In this document: piece after piece, positions 1-11,784 of the stretch
Numbering within the stretch: the first letter of the stretch is position 1
Layout: every line of letters begins with the position of its first letter
Source of the DNA: Scytalidium lignicola
Taxonomy: Eukaryota > Ascomycota > Leotiomycetes
Length of the DNA stretch: 64,000 nucleotides
Assembly (NCBI GenBank): GCA_002812745.2
Contig: NCSJ02000021.1
Span: 62,001 to 126,000 of the forward strand
Direction of reading: 5' to 3'
Position numbers and translations under genes: made by a program
Notes under the pieces: generated by a model
Databases searched by the model: none
Seen by the model: the letters and a program-made list of their open reading frames with translations, nothing else
Told to the model about the DNA's origin: nothing

Positions 1-3000
1 TGGTAGAGGTTATTATCATGATAAACCGTTAAGAATCCCACTGTTGAGCTATTATTGTTTTGTCCGTGGTAGGCAGAATTGACTCGAGCAAATTTTTGCG
101 GCAAACGGCCTTGTTGTGTCTGCGTCATCTCCCTTCGTCCCTTGTAGACAATTGAAATTGATCCAGATTATTATTAGACTAACACAGTTAAATATCGAAA
201 GTACTGTACGTCCTTACTGCATCGCAAAGTGGGAAATGCATCAACATAATCAGATGGCGCAGTTGGTTGCAATCAACTATCTGGGGACGATAACTGAGCG
301 ATCGTTCAGTGCGAAATTAGAAGTTCACCGGGAATGCTTCCGTTGGGACGTGGCGGGCCATCGGCGCCGAGGCGGGAGAGACATGACTGCCGTATGTGGT
401 AGAAAGCCCGTATAAGTAAAATGAAACATGCTTTCATACAATTACAGTACTGTAATAATGAACGAGCGCCTGCATGTAAAATACAGCACAAGCTTTTTTT
501 TCTCTTTCCACTGCCGCAGAGTTGCTGCAGCTGTTGCGTATGTTTCGAAATAAAATAAAACCATGCTTTTTTTTAAGGTTTACCAGGCGCCGGTGAGATA
601 AGATCCCACACCCTTCAAATATCGCACCGAACTAGGGCCGTAATTTGTCCCAGGAATCCAGGACAACCGGGAATGAACGCAGCCCGCGCAGACGCCTCTA
701 CGGGAGCGAGATGAAGACAGTTAGAATATCCTGATCCGTCTTCTGACAGTCTGTACTAGGCCGCTGTCAAACATGATGATCGGACGGGGATGAGATGGGA
801 ATAATAATACAGTACCGTAGAGGTGGATCAATTGCCTGGGTAAGACTCCAAGAGTGATAGGCATCAACGGATGCGCTAGGTCATCTGGAGGGAGATAAGG
901 ATGCAGCGACCGTTAGAAGTGCCATGTGTCCTTGATAATGTTGCCTCAGATGATGAAGACGTAGGGTCGAAGCCAGATCCTCCTACCAAGCTCAGCAAGG
1001 TTCAAGCAGCACGCCAGATCAGAGATCAGTGAACAGTTGAACCAGTGGGATAACACCAGACAAACTACAGCTTTCCCATGCAAGAACACACGGTTTCGCC
1101 GCAACAGAGCAATGCACCCTTCCTGATGTCCAGTCCGCAGTGGATAAGCACTCGCTGTCAGTGCTGTTTCTGGGTGGGGCGTGTAAGGCCGATCTAAATA
1201 CGGTAGTCAAGTTTTGTAAGTTCTGTAAGTAGGACCTGTAGGCGTCATGAACGGGAACTCTTTTCCTCGTGGCAGCCACTCGTTGCTGAATCTGAATCCG
1301 TGCAGCATCTACCGTAGTGGAGCGGATGCACCTAGGCGATCCTCGTTCTCTTCCCCGAGAGTCGCCCAGAGTGACACTTCCCAATCTTTCCCAATCAATG
1401 CCTAACCCTTTTGGACTACACGAAATTCTGGAACATCACACAGGCACCGCTAGGACAGTGTCCTAGATTATGCTGGGCCATCGGCCTAGGGGCCGTTTGC
1501 CGTTCTGATCGATCAGACATTTCTGTTTTTGTGACAGCCCAAACCTAGGATCACAGCACGGCGTTGGACAGAATTGCCGTGCTGGCATCGGCAAGTAGCA
1601 TGACACGGCGTCTAGAACCCGTGTCTCATTCCTCATCCATCAGTGAATCTGATACCAGATTCCCAAAGCGTGATCATGACTCGTCCAAAAGAACCACAGA
1701 TACAGCCAATGAGGCAGAAGACGCAGCGCGCCGCCGTAGCTGAATCATTGAACCACTTGGCTGAATCTACACGGATGATGGGGAATTTGTTCTTTTAGCA
1801 TCGTCACATCCTACGGCAGCAAGACTGCGGTGGCTGGCCGTGAAGCAGCTCGTCGCATGTTGCACGTTCCGCTTCAGGCCAAGTGGTGTGAAGCGCGTCG
1901 CGGAAATGCGAATGGGTGTTGTCTCTTGTGTTGCGTTGCAGTCACTTTGGCTACCGGCCCAAGCTAGAAACAACTTTCGAATCAAAAGAAGTATCTAAAT
2001 TTACTCCCTTTCTCTGTGTCGAGCCACAGCGCCACTAGCCACGCGACCAGTCATTTGTGCGGGCTCACGATCCTCCTCCTGCTTTGTCTTCATCTGGCAT
2101 CGGCTACGGTGGTCGATTGGAGTGAGCGTGACGCTGACTCCTTATTTTCCTCAACCGATTGTTGGGGGGCATAGACTTTTCCCTACAGTATTTCCCTATT
2201 TCCCTTCCCTCGAAGCTGAAACACGCTTGGGGATCCGACGGCGATGGCCCATCAAAACATCAACCGAACTCATCGCCAGACACTCTCCTCTCTTTGCAGG
2301 GTCCCATTGCGCATCGGTTTTATCCGGTGTCTTTCGAAGCTCCCTAGAACAAGAAACCGACTTCCAAGGAGAGCCTGTTGTCTTCCCCGGAGCCAGCCTA
2401 ACCGGATTCGGATCCATGGACAACTGGATTTGGGGTGGGCCTCAAACACGCTTAATCGCCGTGCAGGGCGGGCCGCTAGACCAGATCGAGGCTGATAGCC
2501 CAGGAACCGGCGTCAAGAGCAACCAGGCGTGCCAGGATCCGTCAAAAAAGAAAAAGAACTCGGCAAATTTCCGTCCCGTAATAATTAATGTGTCCTTCTC
2601 GTCAAGCAAAATGGGAAAATTCGCCCATGCTTGTGCTCTCTCAACGGGTTTGGGCCTCAGATTTTTTATCTTCTTTTGTGTGTGTGTGTGTATTATGGCA
2701 AGAGGGCACGATCGCCAGCCACGCCGGCAGCTCGACGGTCAGATCTGGGCTTTGGCCTGGTGGAAACCACCAGAAGTGGGAATGCAGCCTCACTGCTTTC
2801 TTGTTGGCCGCCCCCATAGGACCAGCATCGATTGCTGCTCGACCACGAGAGAGCAAACACATCATCATGAGTCGCCTTTTGCTTGCGTTCGGCATATCTC
2901 CAGGCGGATACGTCACATCCCTGGGCTACAAAACTTGTACTGTAATAGCACCTAAACCCAACGCTGTGGGAAACGGGCACTCGATAGGGCACACGGGAGG

Positions 3001-3800
3001 CCAGCACCGAAACATGTAACACGGAAACAGTACCGTACAGCAAATACTGTATTTGCACGCGTGGTATTCACTTGAACATCTTCCGGGGGGTTTCATGCTC
3101 AACAAAGTTCATGGAAGTTTTGAAGCCGGCCCCGGGAATTATTACGGTAATTTCTCCCTAACGGCTCGTAGTGTAATTCTTAGAAGGTGTCGTTCGTTCT
3201 CCAGCGTGCTGAACCGCGGTGCTGTGGTAGGTGGGTGATGAGCGATGGGGGTGGTCCCACAGGGCCACAGACCCTAAATACTGAACAACAGCACCAGCAG
3301 AAGCACGAACAACAACGATAGCATCAGCAGCAGCAACGTTGCGATCCTCAAGTCCCATTGCCTTGCTTTGAGAGTCCGCAGCAGAGCTCAAAGGGCAGTC
3401 GCCGTGGCAGTGCCCACTATCAAAGTACCGAATGATGCTTACTCCCTTTGTTGTTTGATGCTCTCGGGGCAGTCGAGAGTAATTAGCTCGCTCGACAAAA
3501 AAACATTTTGAATNAAAAAAAAAGAACGAAGCACAAAGCTGCACGCCGACCAGTAAACGGCCGAAGTGTCTTTAATGATCGGGGGCTTGGCCAATGGCAA
3601 CGACGGTTACTCTGTCTTGACCCTGGAAATAACGTGCCTCGATCTGGTAATTTAGGAGCGCGCTCAGCATGATTAACCTGACCAAAGGCGGCAAGGGAGG
3701 GCTCCGTTTCGCTCCAGCTCGCGCTTCATTTCGTTCTTGACCTTAGGGCGTGGGTTTTGGGATGATCCGCCCTCTTTCTCCCTTCCCACCCCCCCGGTCC
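1..3800. other. gene-poor spacer
   Basis: I see no convincing gene here. Open frames up to 277 codons exist (2122-2955 +), but their translations are compositionally random, lack recognisable domains and overlap other open frames on both strands. The stretch includes a perfect 16-bp palindrome at 441-456 and related ACAGTAC motifs at about 811 and 3027-3053. It also has a short TG run near 2680 and an N beside an A-run at 3514. Confidence 0.6.
441..456. repeat. 16-bp perfect palindrome ATTACAGTACTGTAAT
   Basis: A perfect inverted repeat with no spacer. Its core, TACAGTACTGTA, recurs at 48879-48890 and 49176-49187. This could be a factor-binding site or a remnant of a small element. Confidence 0.6.
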
Positions 3801-4707
3801 GTACACATTAGCTTGCCTGGGCCTCCAGCGTAACGATGGTGCATGGAACAGACATGTAGCAATCCGGCACCACCCTACGCATCCACAGAAGCCAGCTCCA
3901 GGATTCCATCCGTAGTCTCCAGCGGCGTGTCAGCCCGGTGGTGCCCCCAACCAGGAACGCCTGGAAGCTCTCTCCAAAGACCATCTCCCTGGTCGGGCTG
4001 GCAGCTCCTGAAATCCTGGTTCCCCTGTTCCCGTAATAATGAGCAGGTTCGTATAAGAGAGTCCCAGGCCCCTATCGCACAGCCAAAAAAGAAAAATAAT
4101 AATAATAATCAATCATCCTTTCTTTTGACTTTCCCATATATATCTCTTGGGTTTTGTCTGGTGTCTGCTGCCAACTATATAGTCTCTCTCTCATTCTCCA
4201 TATACTCCCGCAGCTTCATCCATCCTGCACCAACGTCCTGCAACTTAAAAAAAAAACCTCCAGCGACCTTGTCCAGCCAGCTCCAGTCACCTCCGGATCC
4301 CTTTTCGTGGTATTTCTGGACTCTTTCGGCTCGCGTGCTGCAATCGAAGCCAGTTCGCGCAATCAGGTACACGCGCAGCTTCCCACTCATACAGCTCAGA
4401 GCTTTCCAGGGCTTGCAGCAGCTCAGACTCCCAACGCACACATACAAACACGTTCCCAAAATTATTAGGGCACAATTAATACACAATCTCACCGTCTTTT
4501 CGGTCGATACGCACTTTTTGCTTCCTTAAAAATACAAAAGGTTCCTCTCAGCTTTTGATTTTGGACGGCACACCACAGTCAGCTATCTCACGTCTCACGT
4601 CGCGAACACAAAAAAAAAAGTTATCCCTCGGAACAAATTTTGGTTTACAGGGAAGGCAGCCTTGCATAATACGCAAGCTCGAGAGCAACAGGCCAAAAAG
4701 CAAAACC
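3800..4707 (+). promoter_or_regulatory. pyrimidine-rich promoter/leader of the small gene at 4882
   Basis: The plus strand is rich in CT tracts (about 4110-4210), with A-rich patches after about 4240. This is typical of fungal core promoters and 5' leaders. The region ends at a good donor (GTGAGT, 4708). A 228-codon open frame at 3843-4529 is serine/proline-rich and random-looking, so I treat it as leader, possibly containing upstream ORFs. The transcription start cannot be fixed from sequence alone. Confidence 0.4.
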
Positions 4708-4860
4708 GTGAGTAAGACCGGCATCCCTTGCTATTCTATTTCAAACCACCCCTTCCGTGGCAATCTTACGTGCGACGAGATCTTCGGACATGGCGAGCAT
4801 GTTATATATAATGTATGCCTCATCTTGCGACATTTCAGCTAACTCGGGGTTTCTCAACAG
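4708..4860 (+). other. probable 5' UTR intron
   Basis: The donor is GTGAGTAAG at 4708. A GCTAAC branch-like sequence lies at about 4838-4844, and the acceptor CAACAG ends at 4860. Length is 153 nt. The following exon reaches an ATG 21 nt later, at 4882. An alternative acceptor (TTTCAG, about 4838) exists, but it would leave the branch-like sequence inside the exon. Confidence 0.5.
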
Positions 4861-4881
4861 ATTTCACTCACAACCGTCAAG

Positions 4882-4974
4882 ATGGTCATTGGAGAGTCTC
4901 AGTCATGCAATATGGGGCGTGGAGCTTACGACACAACTGGCGTGAAGAAACCACCGCCACCAAAGCCCAGCTAA
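4882..4974 (+). CDS. very small protein (30 aa), unrecognised
   Basis: A 30-codon frame starts at an ATG in good context (GTCAAG before ATGG). It lies just downstream of a spliced-leader signature: donor at 4708, branch-like GCTAAC, acceptor at 4860. The peptide begins MVIGESQSCNMGRGAYD and ends in a lysine/proline-rich tail (four consecutive Pro, then KPS). It has no signal peptide or membrane segment. Its composition is ordered and hydrophilic, unlike the random frames around it. I do not recognise a family; the internal GRGAYD could be a short linear motif. A second in-frame Met (residue 11) is a possible alternative start. It may be a genuine tiny cytosolic protein or a conserved upstream ORF of a longer transcript, but I see no larger downstream ORF for the latter. 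RNA-seq across the 4708-4860 junction and homologues in relatives would decide. Confidence 0.45.
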   Translation: MVIGESQSCNMGRGAYDTTGVKKPPPPKPS

Positions 4975-7900
4975 AGAGCGCTCGGATCGAATATCTCTCC
5001 TGATGAAGCATTTCCATCCGCCGAGTTGACCGTCAGCGCTCCAGCAGCGTCCACCGCCTAGCTCTTTGGGCTTATAGAAATTTCGCCTCGCGGCAATCTT
5101 GACCGATCGTGACTGGGTTACCGATCAACCAAGAACAACAAAAAAGATACGAACGTTTCTTGGTATACGTTTTATTTTTCAACAAACCAGCCTTTAATAC
5201 CCGNTTTTTTTAATTTTCGACAACACAAATCTGTATATTGCTTCACGACACTGCGACGAGTTTCCTGTCTCAACTCCCATAACAGGCTCCAAAATTCCGA
5301 AGCGCATTCGTCGATCTTCCGTTCCTCATCTGTCTTCCCCCCCCTGCGACTAACCAACGCAAGCACCGGCTTGGGCTACAGTACGAGCCTGCTGCATCAT
5401 CCTCAACGACATGTCCTAATCTCGCAACTAACCGCCATACTCCCAAAAAAAATCAGTTGTCACTTTCTCATATTCTCACAAGTTGGTCGGTCAGGAATAT
5501 ACATCATGGATATATTGGGGGCATGGGTGCTTAAAAAAGAATAATCGGGGCGTTTGCATATTATAGATCGGGAATGCCATTTTTGGGGGGTCTTCGTTGT
5601 TTTCTTTTCTTTTCTCGAATGTCCCGTTCTGCGCATTTGGCTCGTCTGCTCGAAGTTGGTTCTTGTCNTTTTTTGAATCTGATCCCCCTGTTCGATTATC
5701 TATTGTATCATATGTATCTATCACACACTGTCTTTCGTTTTTTTGTTTCCTTTTGTTGGGAAGGGGAGGGTACAAAAAAAAGGGGGATTTATGGGATTAA
5801 AAAAGTTTCAAGGGTTGATTGCNTTTTTTTTTGGGCTGGGAAAAAAAAGATTTCCTTTTTTATTTAATACTCGCACTGTTGTTGCGTTTTGGGTAAAATG
5901 GTGCTTATAGATAGAATTTGGCGCTTTGCTTATGGCTTATATACTTGGCGCGCGCAAGCTTTTTAGCGTTTTTAAAATCCCCTTAGAGGTTATCTTTTTA
6001 TATTTCATTTCCATATCTATATTACTCTTATAAGTTTTTTAGTGTCTTGTTATCCTTGTTTGATACTTTTTCTCAGCCCGGCGGTGTGGTAATCTGCTGT
6101 TGTTCCCTCTAGTTTGGGAAGGAGACGATGTGCTTTTGTGTGCACGTGGATGCTTGCTTGCATGAATGACGTGGAATACATAGTTTAGACGTAGTCAAGT
6201 ATAGTTACTAATATTGTCATGATTGCATATATTCGCTTCTTTCCAGAATCCCCGGCCTTGTTTTGAAAGTGTAGCCCTAACAATTCCTAATCGAGTTTCC
6301 TTTGCATGGGCTACGTATTCTGTACAGTCTCGAACTGGTGATTCTAGACTGTGGTCCGGCAACGAAGGCACAATCACACCACATTGAGCTGTCTCATGGC
6401 AACTACCATATCTAGCATCAAAGAACTGAGTACTGACTGAGCCCTATGCTAAGCCTCAAATCCGCGTATTCTTTCAAAGTAACAGTATTAATGAGTCAAG
6501 AGACCATACGACGCAATCGAGCACACCACCATGTACGCAACAAGGGCAAAACCCAAAAAATATTAAATCGGGATCCCACTATAATGTAAGGTCGGAGTCA
6601 GCATAAGACGCACCTCGGCCGTTGACAATAAATTATAATGCCTGCAATTCAGACCTCAAACCTTCCTCCCTAATCATTAGAAACAATAATGCTCGTCTAA
6701 ACATATACAAACAAAGAAACAAAGCAAGAAAGGGAAATTTTTTTGCTATAACGGGAAACTGAAAAAAANGAGAAGTGCGTTGTTTGTTACAGTAGACGAT
6801 CTGACAAATCGGAATCCCTGGAAGACACTCACAAACTCAGAAAATTCCCGTCCACACAAGCATCCACCTTCCCGGAATTACGGTAAAAAAGGAACAATGC
6901 CAAAAAAAAANGAGGGTTGGTATGATATGTAATCGCCTCCCCCAATTAATCCTAATCATTATTTATTACGAGATTTACGAAGTTTTAGGAATAATTCCAT
7001 CCCTGGAAGTTTTGCTGTGTGAAAGCAAGAAAGAGAAAGAAAGAAAAGAAAAAAANCTCTCCGAACTTGTTCCCTGTTCCCCGTCGCCACGGGATTGTTA
7101 GTGTGGGTTGTAGTGTGTTCCCAATCACTCGGCCACTTCCTAGCAATACACTTTCCCTCCTGCGTCGCGCGTGGGTGGTGGGAGTGGTGGTAGTTTGTGT
7201 GCTGTACCATGCCATTGCCATCCCCTTGGCACACCACCGGCCGGGAGCAAAGAGAAGAGATGGGACTGGTTGGTTGTTTTTTGCTTGGAGGCTTAATAAG
7301 TCGTGGGATTTGCTTTGTGTGGCTATATTTTTTGCTCGATGATGTTGTGGTTTGTGGTGAGACCTGGAATGTATGTATTGTAAACTCTACTGTACTTACT
7401 TGCTCTGGTTACCACTCCCACTTTTCATTACTCTCCTCTTGCTTTCTCCCGCTTTTGGTATGTTCACCGGCCTTATTTCTGTTCCTCTTTTTGCTTTTTC
7501 TTGGGTTGTTTTGACTCGGCTTTACTATGTCAAAAACTCTTTTGCTTTTCTCGTCAAACTTTGAGACACAATCTGTCGTGCTCTATGCCCACACCCCCTG
7601 TCCGTTCGCCCCTTATTTATTATACATGCCGGTACTTGTAGTGCTACATCTCTGTACCACGATCCCGGGATTTGGATCTGGTTGCTCTTTCCACGTGGTT
7701 GGTTGTGCCTAGATTTTGACTGAAGTGGCGATGTTTATGCAATGCTTACATAGCTATTTTTCAGCTAAGAGACGAGAGATCGTCCATTCTTGTTACCTAT
7801 AACGAGAATATTACAGATACACGATACAATCAAAGTTGGACCGAGTCAGGAATCGAATTTTTAGTGTACATTTAACTGCTTGCTTGTTTGCTTGCTTGTT

Positions 7901-8598
7901 TATTGAGTGGTAACCTTGGGACTGAACTTAATGGCAAAGAATACTTGCTTTGTCTATGCTCTCTCTGATTTTCTTTAATATCAAAACTTGGCGGGGGGTC
8001 TATGCCCTGGTTTACTTTGTCGTGGACCTGCGAGTCTGAGAGCATATTTCATTTTCTTACCAATGATCTAGAATCTCCACGTCTTAAAAGCCTCTATTTA
8101 GGAACTTTGGTTGAAGTAGGCAAAGTTTCGGAGAAAATTTCCTGCTAATATGTCCATGTTCCAGGTGCTATTTCATTTACGGATTGTTATCCCCCGGCGA
8201 GCTAAGCATATTCGGGTTCTCTCTTGCTTCGTTTCTGCTTGGTGTTTTGATCTAAATTTCAACAAAATTGGCCTCAGAAACTCATCGAACTGCTCAGAGT
8301 TTAGTCAAACTTACTTTCACTAAATATCCTCGCGTAGACTTACTTCTAGAAAGATATATATGTTTTCCCCTTAGCATACATCAGCCACCAGACGAAGCTG
8401 GTCAACTCTTGACTCATAGTCCATTTTCAGATCTTTCAATTCCCTGAAGAATGGGCGCTTTAGAACTCCCGAGGCAAACAGCAATATCCAAGCTTCATAA
8501 ATCACGAAGGACCGTTCTAGTGATATTGCTACACCGTTTGGTGGGGCTAGAGACATTGTGATAACAGACACAAGACCAGTTATGAGCTCCCTGAGGAT
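4975..8598. other. 3' flank and gene-poor spacer
   Basis: There is no supportable gene. The stretch is T/A-rich with long homopolymers. Single Ns lie at 5204, 5668, 5823, 6769, 6911 and 7056, each at the edge of a T- or A-run. A purine-rich tract at about 7020-7055 reads as a pyrimidine tract on the minus strand and could be a promoter element. Open frames of 60-107 codons (for example 7019-7342 + and 6959-7237 -) overlap each other on both strands and look random. Confidence 0.55.
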
Positions 8599-9501
8599 TC
8601 AGATGTGCAAAGAAATGATCTGACAACCATTTTGAATTGAAGCATTCACTAAGAATGTTTTTCCCCTTCCTTGTGGTAGCTGATCTTGTTGAACAATCAT
8701 TTGAATCGGCAATGGCGGACGACTGATGCTAGCTGTTGCCCCTGCTCGTAAAGCCGGAGGAACGTACTTGCCTCCAGTTGAAGTTAGAGCAGCCTGCTCT
8801 ATAGTAGTTTTTAGACTCAAAACCTCATCTTCATACAAGCGCTGTGTATCATCGTATCTCAGGATACAAAGACCGTGTCCTTCATGGATGTGGCCGAAGA
8901 CGTGTAGTAGTGGCCGAACTCTCCAGAGAGTCTTCGTCAAAACTTTACATCCAAGCATCTTTTCACCATCCAAGTATCCTAGAGGTGGACCATGAGTGAT
9001 AAGAATATCTGTATCATCAGGAATTTGATCCCATTGCTGCTCTGCTTCTGTAGCACAATAGCCAAAGCAGGTTTGACTGGACGTTGCCAGCGAGGCTGGC
9101 GAACCCCATATTTTCAGTGTGCGGCCGTTATGGAGATGAATAGTTGTTCTGGTATTTTCTAGGTATATGAATTTTGAAGATGAATGGAATTCCTCCCGGC
9201 ATTTGATTCGTTGTGTTAAATCATTGTGAATGGCAGCGTCGCGCAAGTCACACTCTGAACTTAGCGCTCGGTCATGGTTGCCACCAATGACAAGAATGTG
9301 ACCGAAGTGATCCTTCAAAGAAGAAATCTGTTTAGACCGAGAATGGAGTTGGGAGGGGAGACCTTCGCTCAAATCTCCAGCGATGATCAGAATGTCTCCA
9401 GAAGGAAGTGGTGGTAGAGGAGCTCCGTGAAGATCACTGATGCACACTATGGTGACAGGATTTTGATCCATTCGGAGCTCTGTTGTCTGAGAACTATGCA
9501 A
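8599..9501 (-). CDS. calcineurin-like metallophosphoesterase (MPPED1/2-like)
   Basis: This single-exon frame of 300 aa encodes a metallo-dependent phosphatase-fold protein. All five signature blocks appear in order: SDLHG (D23, H25), AGDLSEG (D43), GGNHD (N75, H76), a THGPP block around residue 180, and FGHIHEGHG near residue 210. These residues coordinate the two metal ions in the calcineurin-like superfamily. The spacing and the late GHIHEGHG resemble the small cytosolic MPPED1/MPPED2 group, whose members hydrolyse phosphodiesters such as cyclic nucleotides in vitro. The physiological substrate here is unknown. The frame closes shortly after a VNAS segment, as this group usually does, so it appears full length. 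A serine-rich, poorly conserved insertion lies at about residues 225-275. Translation may start at Met1 or at Met11 (9471), just before the conserved core. There is no signal peptide. Confidence 0.85.
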   Translation of the reverse strand: MHSSQTTELRMDQNPVTIVCISDLHGAPLPPLPSGDILIIAGDLSEGLPSQLHSRSKQISSLKDHFGHILVIGGNHDRALSSECDLRDAAIHNDLTQRIKCREEFHSSSKFIYLENTRTTIHLHNGRTLKIWGSPASLATSSQTCFGYCATEAEQQWDQIPDDTDILITHGPPLGYLDGEKMLGCKVLTKTLWRVRPLLHVFGHIHEGHGLCILRYDDTQRLYEDEVLSLKTTIEQAALTSTGGKYVPPALRAGATASISRPPLPIQMIVQQDQLPQGRGKTFLVNASIQNGCQIISLHI

Positions 9502-10672
9502 TTACAATTTCAATATGAATTTCTTCCTCGCTCAATTTAGTTAAGTCTATTGTAGAGATACACGAGTAAACTGAAGTAGCGGAACTAGATCTAGATGTCG
9601 TCACATTTCCGCATCTAGCCCATTTAGGGTTGATAGCGGCGATAGCGCAGTTTACACTGATAGATATTACGCCAAGCTAATTATAGTGAATTTTATTGGT
9701 AAATAGGATTAGAAAAGATGGTTGAATCTCGGTGGTACTATTTAGACAGAGGAGGCTGTATTTTCAGCCTGGTGTGATATAAGAACCCTGACGACCTGAA
9801 TACGAAATATACGAAGTATACGAAAGCAAGTATCTTGATGCAGTCACTGGGATTGCTGCATGCACAGATAACGACACTCTAGAGCTACCATTACATGGTA
9901 GGAAAACAGTAGATGCATAGCAAAGTAAGACATCTCAGTTGGTTCTCGAGTAGGAATGGATCCGTAAATTATACAGTTCCAGATCTGACTTCCCTTGTAG
10001 ATCGACTTCCCGCGGACGCACAGCAAAGATCGATCGCCTGGGCCGTGCCGCTCGAATCAACTGAAACCCGATCCAGATTTTGGTTGTTTTCCAGAAACTC
10101 TTGTCTGGCGTGGCAGACACGCGGTGATACTGCCGATGACATGTCAGATAGAGTTCGAGACTTATTAATACCTTAGCGCAGCCTTATGCATGCAGTTTGT
10201 CTGAGCTGTCTGTACGTATATTATGTAACATTTGTGCAACAATTCTTTTTATGAAATCTAGATTAGGAATAGTGTTAACGGTTAGTCATAATTGCATAGA
10301 TGGGCTGCTGCGCGCCCCAGAATACCTGACTACGGCCGGCGATAGAGACACGGATAGTTCCGTCATTGATGATGCGCAACAGCCGGTAGGTTGAAGTCAG
10401 TGACAACCAACTTGATATTGAACGGTGCCTCAGCCACGACATTTGCAACGCAAGACAAGTGGCAAGATTGGGTTGAAGTGTTGCAATACTGAAGGGAGGA
10501 TAGTGGTTATTTAGGAAAGAGTTTCAACCAGCTCACGAGATCAGATTTTGTGCAGCCAACCTCGAAAACTACCCCACTACGATAGCTCTTGTTACCTTCC
10601 AGAGCTTTAGCCCACTCGTTGCGGCCTTTATCCTGACTATCCACTCTTTATAGCTACTCTAAAGCCGTCAAG
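9502..10672. promoter_or_regulatory. divergent promoter region between phosphoesterase and ARC15
   Basis: The metallophosphoesterase is transcribed leftward and ARC15 rightward, so this 1.2 kb stretch should hold both promoters. It is A/T-rich near 9500-9900, with short repeats (ACGAAATATACGAAGTATACGA, about 9800). The open frames at 9913-10176 (+) and 9844-10120 (-) overlap one another and carry no recognisable domain, so I do not call them. Confidence 0.5.
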
Positions 10673-11410
10673 ATGTCCATAATCCAGCAAATCACTGCCG
10701 ACTCCTTAACGGAGAACTGGCGTACCATTAATATCGATGCCTTGGACCCAGACTCCTCCTTGAACTTCGACACCTCGACCTTACATCCAGCTTTCCCTCC
10801 AGTCTCAGAAGCGGAGATACGGACTATATCTGGCCAAGTTAGACAATTACTGAGAGGAGGAGATTCAGAGGGTGCACTAAGAGGCGCTCTTGAAAGTGCA
10901 CCTTATGGCGGTGATCAGGCTACGAAAGTGTGTATTCCTAGCTTGTTTGGAATACTCCAAATTCCATGTTGGATAGCTTACTGACTGATCCATATTACAG
11001 GATCAGCATCTACAAACAATAATGGAAGTCCTGCAATCCATAAAAGCGTCCGACATGACCCCAATGCTACAAAGAATCTATAACTCTGAAGGTGGAAATG
11101 AGATCCTTGATGTCTTGATGAAATATTTGTATGTGCATTAGCAACTCTGTATTTTTTGTGTTAACGAGGAGTCTGACTAATATCATTGTGTAGATACAAA
11201 GGCATGGGGTCTCCTTCCTCCACCCGTGGACGAAATCTTACACCCCAACCAACCGGCACGTCCTTCTCACAGATCGGCTCCAGACCAGGCGCATCAAATG
11301 AGGGCAGCGGTGCTTCGACGAGTGTGCTATTAAGTTGGCATGAAAAAGTTGTTGAGATTGCAGGCTTGGGATGCATCGGAAGATGTATGACTGATTGGAG
11401 AAAAGTCTGA
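10673..11410 (+). CDS. ARC15: Arp2/3 complex subunit 5 (ARPC5/p16)
   Basis: Three exons, 10673-10927, 11001-11128 and 11194-11410, join in phase to give 199 aa. The introns are 73 and 65 nt with GTGTGT and GTATGT donors. The joined product matches ARPC5: an N-terminal acidic segment, a central ALESAPYGG block, then helices carrying IMEVLQSIKASDM and LMKYLYKGM. The C-terminus contains a WHEK...AGLGCIGR motif typical of the family. ARPC5 is the smallest structural subunit of the seven-protein Arp2/3 complex, which nucleates branched actin filaments at endocytic patches. A serine/threonine/glycine-rich stretch (about residues 130-160) before the last helix is longer than in yeast Arc15, as is common in filamentous fungi. 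The start has a good context (GTCAAGATG). It converges with the AP-2 alpha gene, whose product also acts in endocytosis, but this proximity may be chance. Confidence 0.93.
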
Positions 11411-11784
11411 GGTGGAACATGAGAATTGTACTGTGTCAGGTGTTTCTTTGTTCAGCTGGACGTCCCACTGGCGGATTGAATTCGGGGTGGAGTTGGGAAA
11501 TAGAGAGTGTATAGGCAAAGGTGGTTAGGTGACCTGTCCTAGATTAACGAGAATGCTATAAAAAAGTATGAACTGTGTACGACTGTATGCACACTGGGTA
11601 TATTGATTGCTCCTAAGGTTCTCCATTGAGATTCAATATATTATAACTACAAACATCGCAAAACGAACTCAAGCTCTGAAATTAAAACTCCATTAGAATG
11701 CTGTTATTTACGTGACATAACACATCACACAAGTTTCCATCCCGCTCCTATAATCCTAAAGACTGCAAACATCGAGAATATCAT
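11411..11784. other. convergent 3' flanks (ARC15 / AP-2 alpha)
   Basis: This 374-bp tail-to-tail spacer is A/T-rich and should carry both 3' ends. No open frame here deserves a call; those listed on the minus strand (11238-11518) are antisense to the last ARC15 exon. Confidence 0.6.

Noticed and set aside
2122..2955. 277-codon plus-strand open frame
   Set aside because: No domain, random composition, many overlapping frames on both strands, low-complexity ends and no splice or start context.
3843..4529. 228-codon plus-strand open frame
   Set aside because: It lies in the CT-rich leader; Ser/Pro/Asn low complexity; no homologous look. Kept as leader only.
8371..8571. 66-codon minus-strand frame after the metallophosphoesterase stop
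   Set aside because: The phosphoesterase already has its normal C-terminus, and the frame has no family features.
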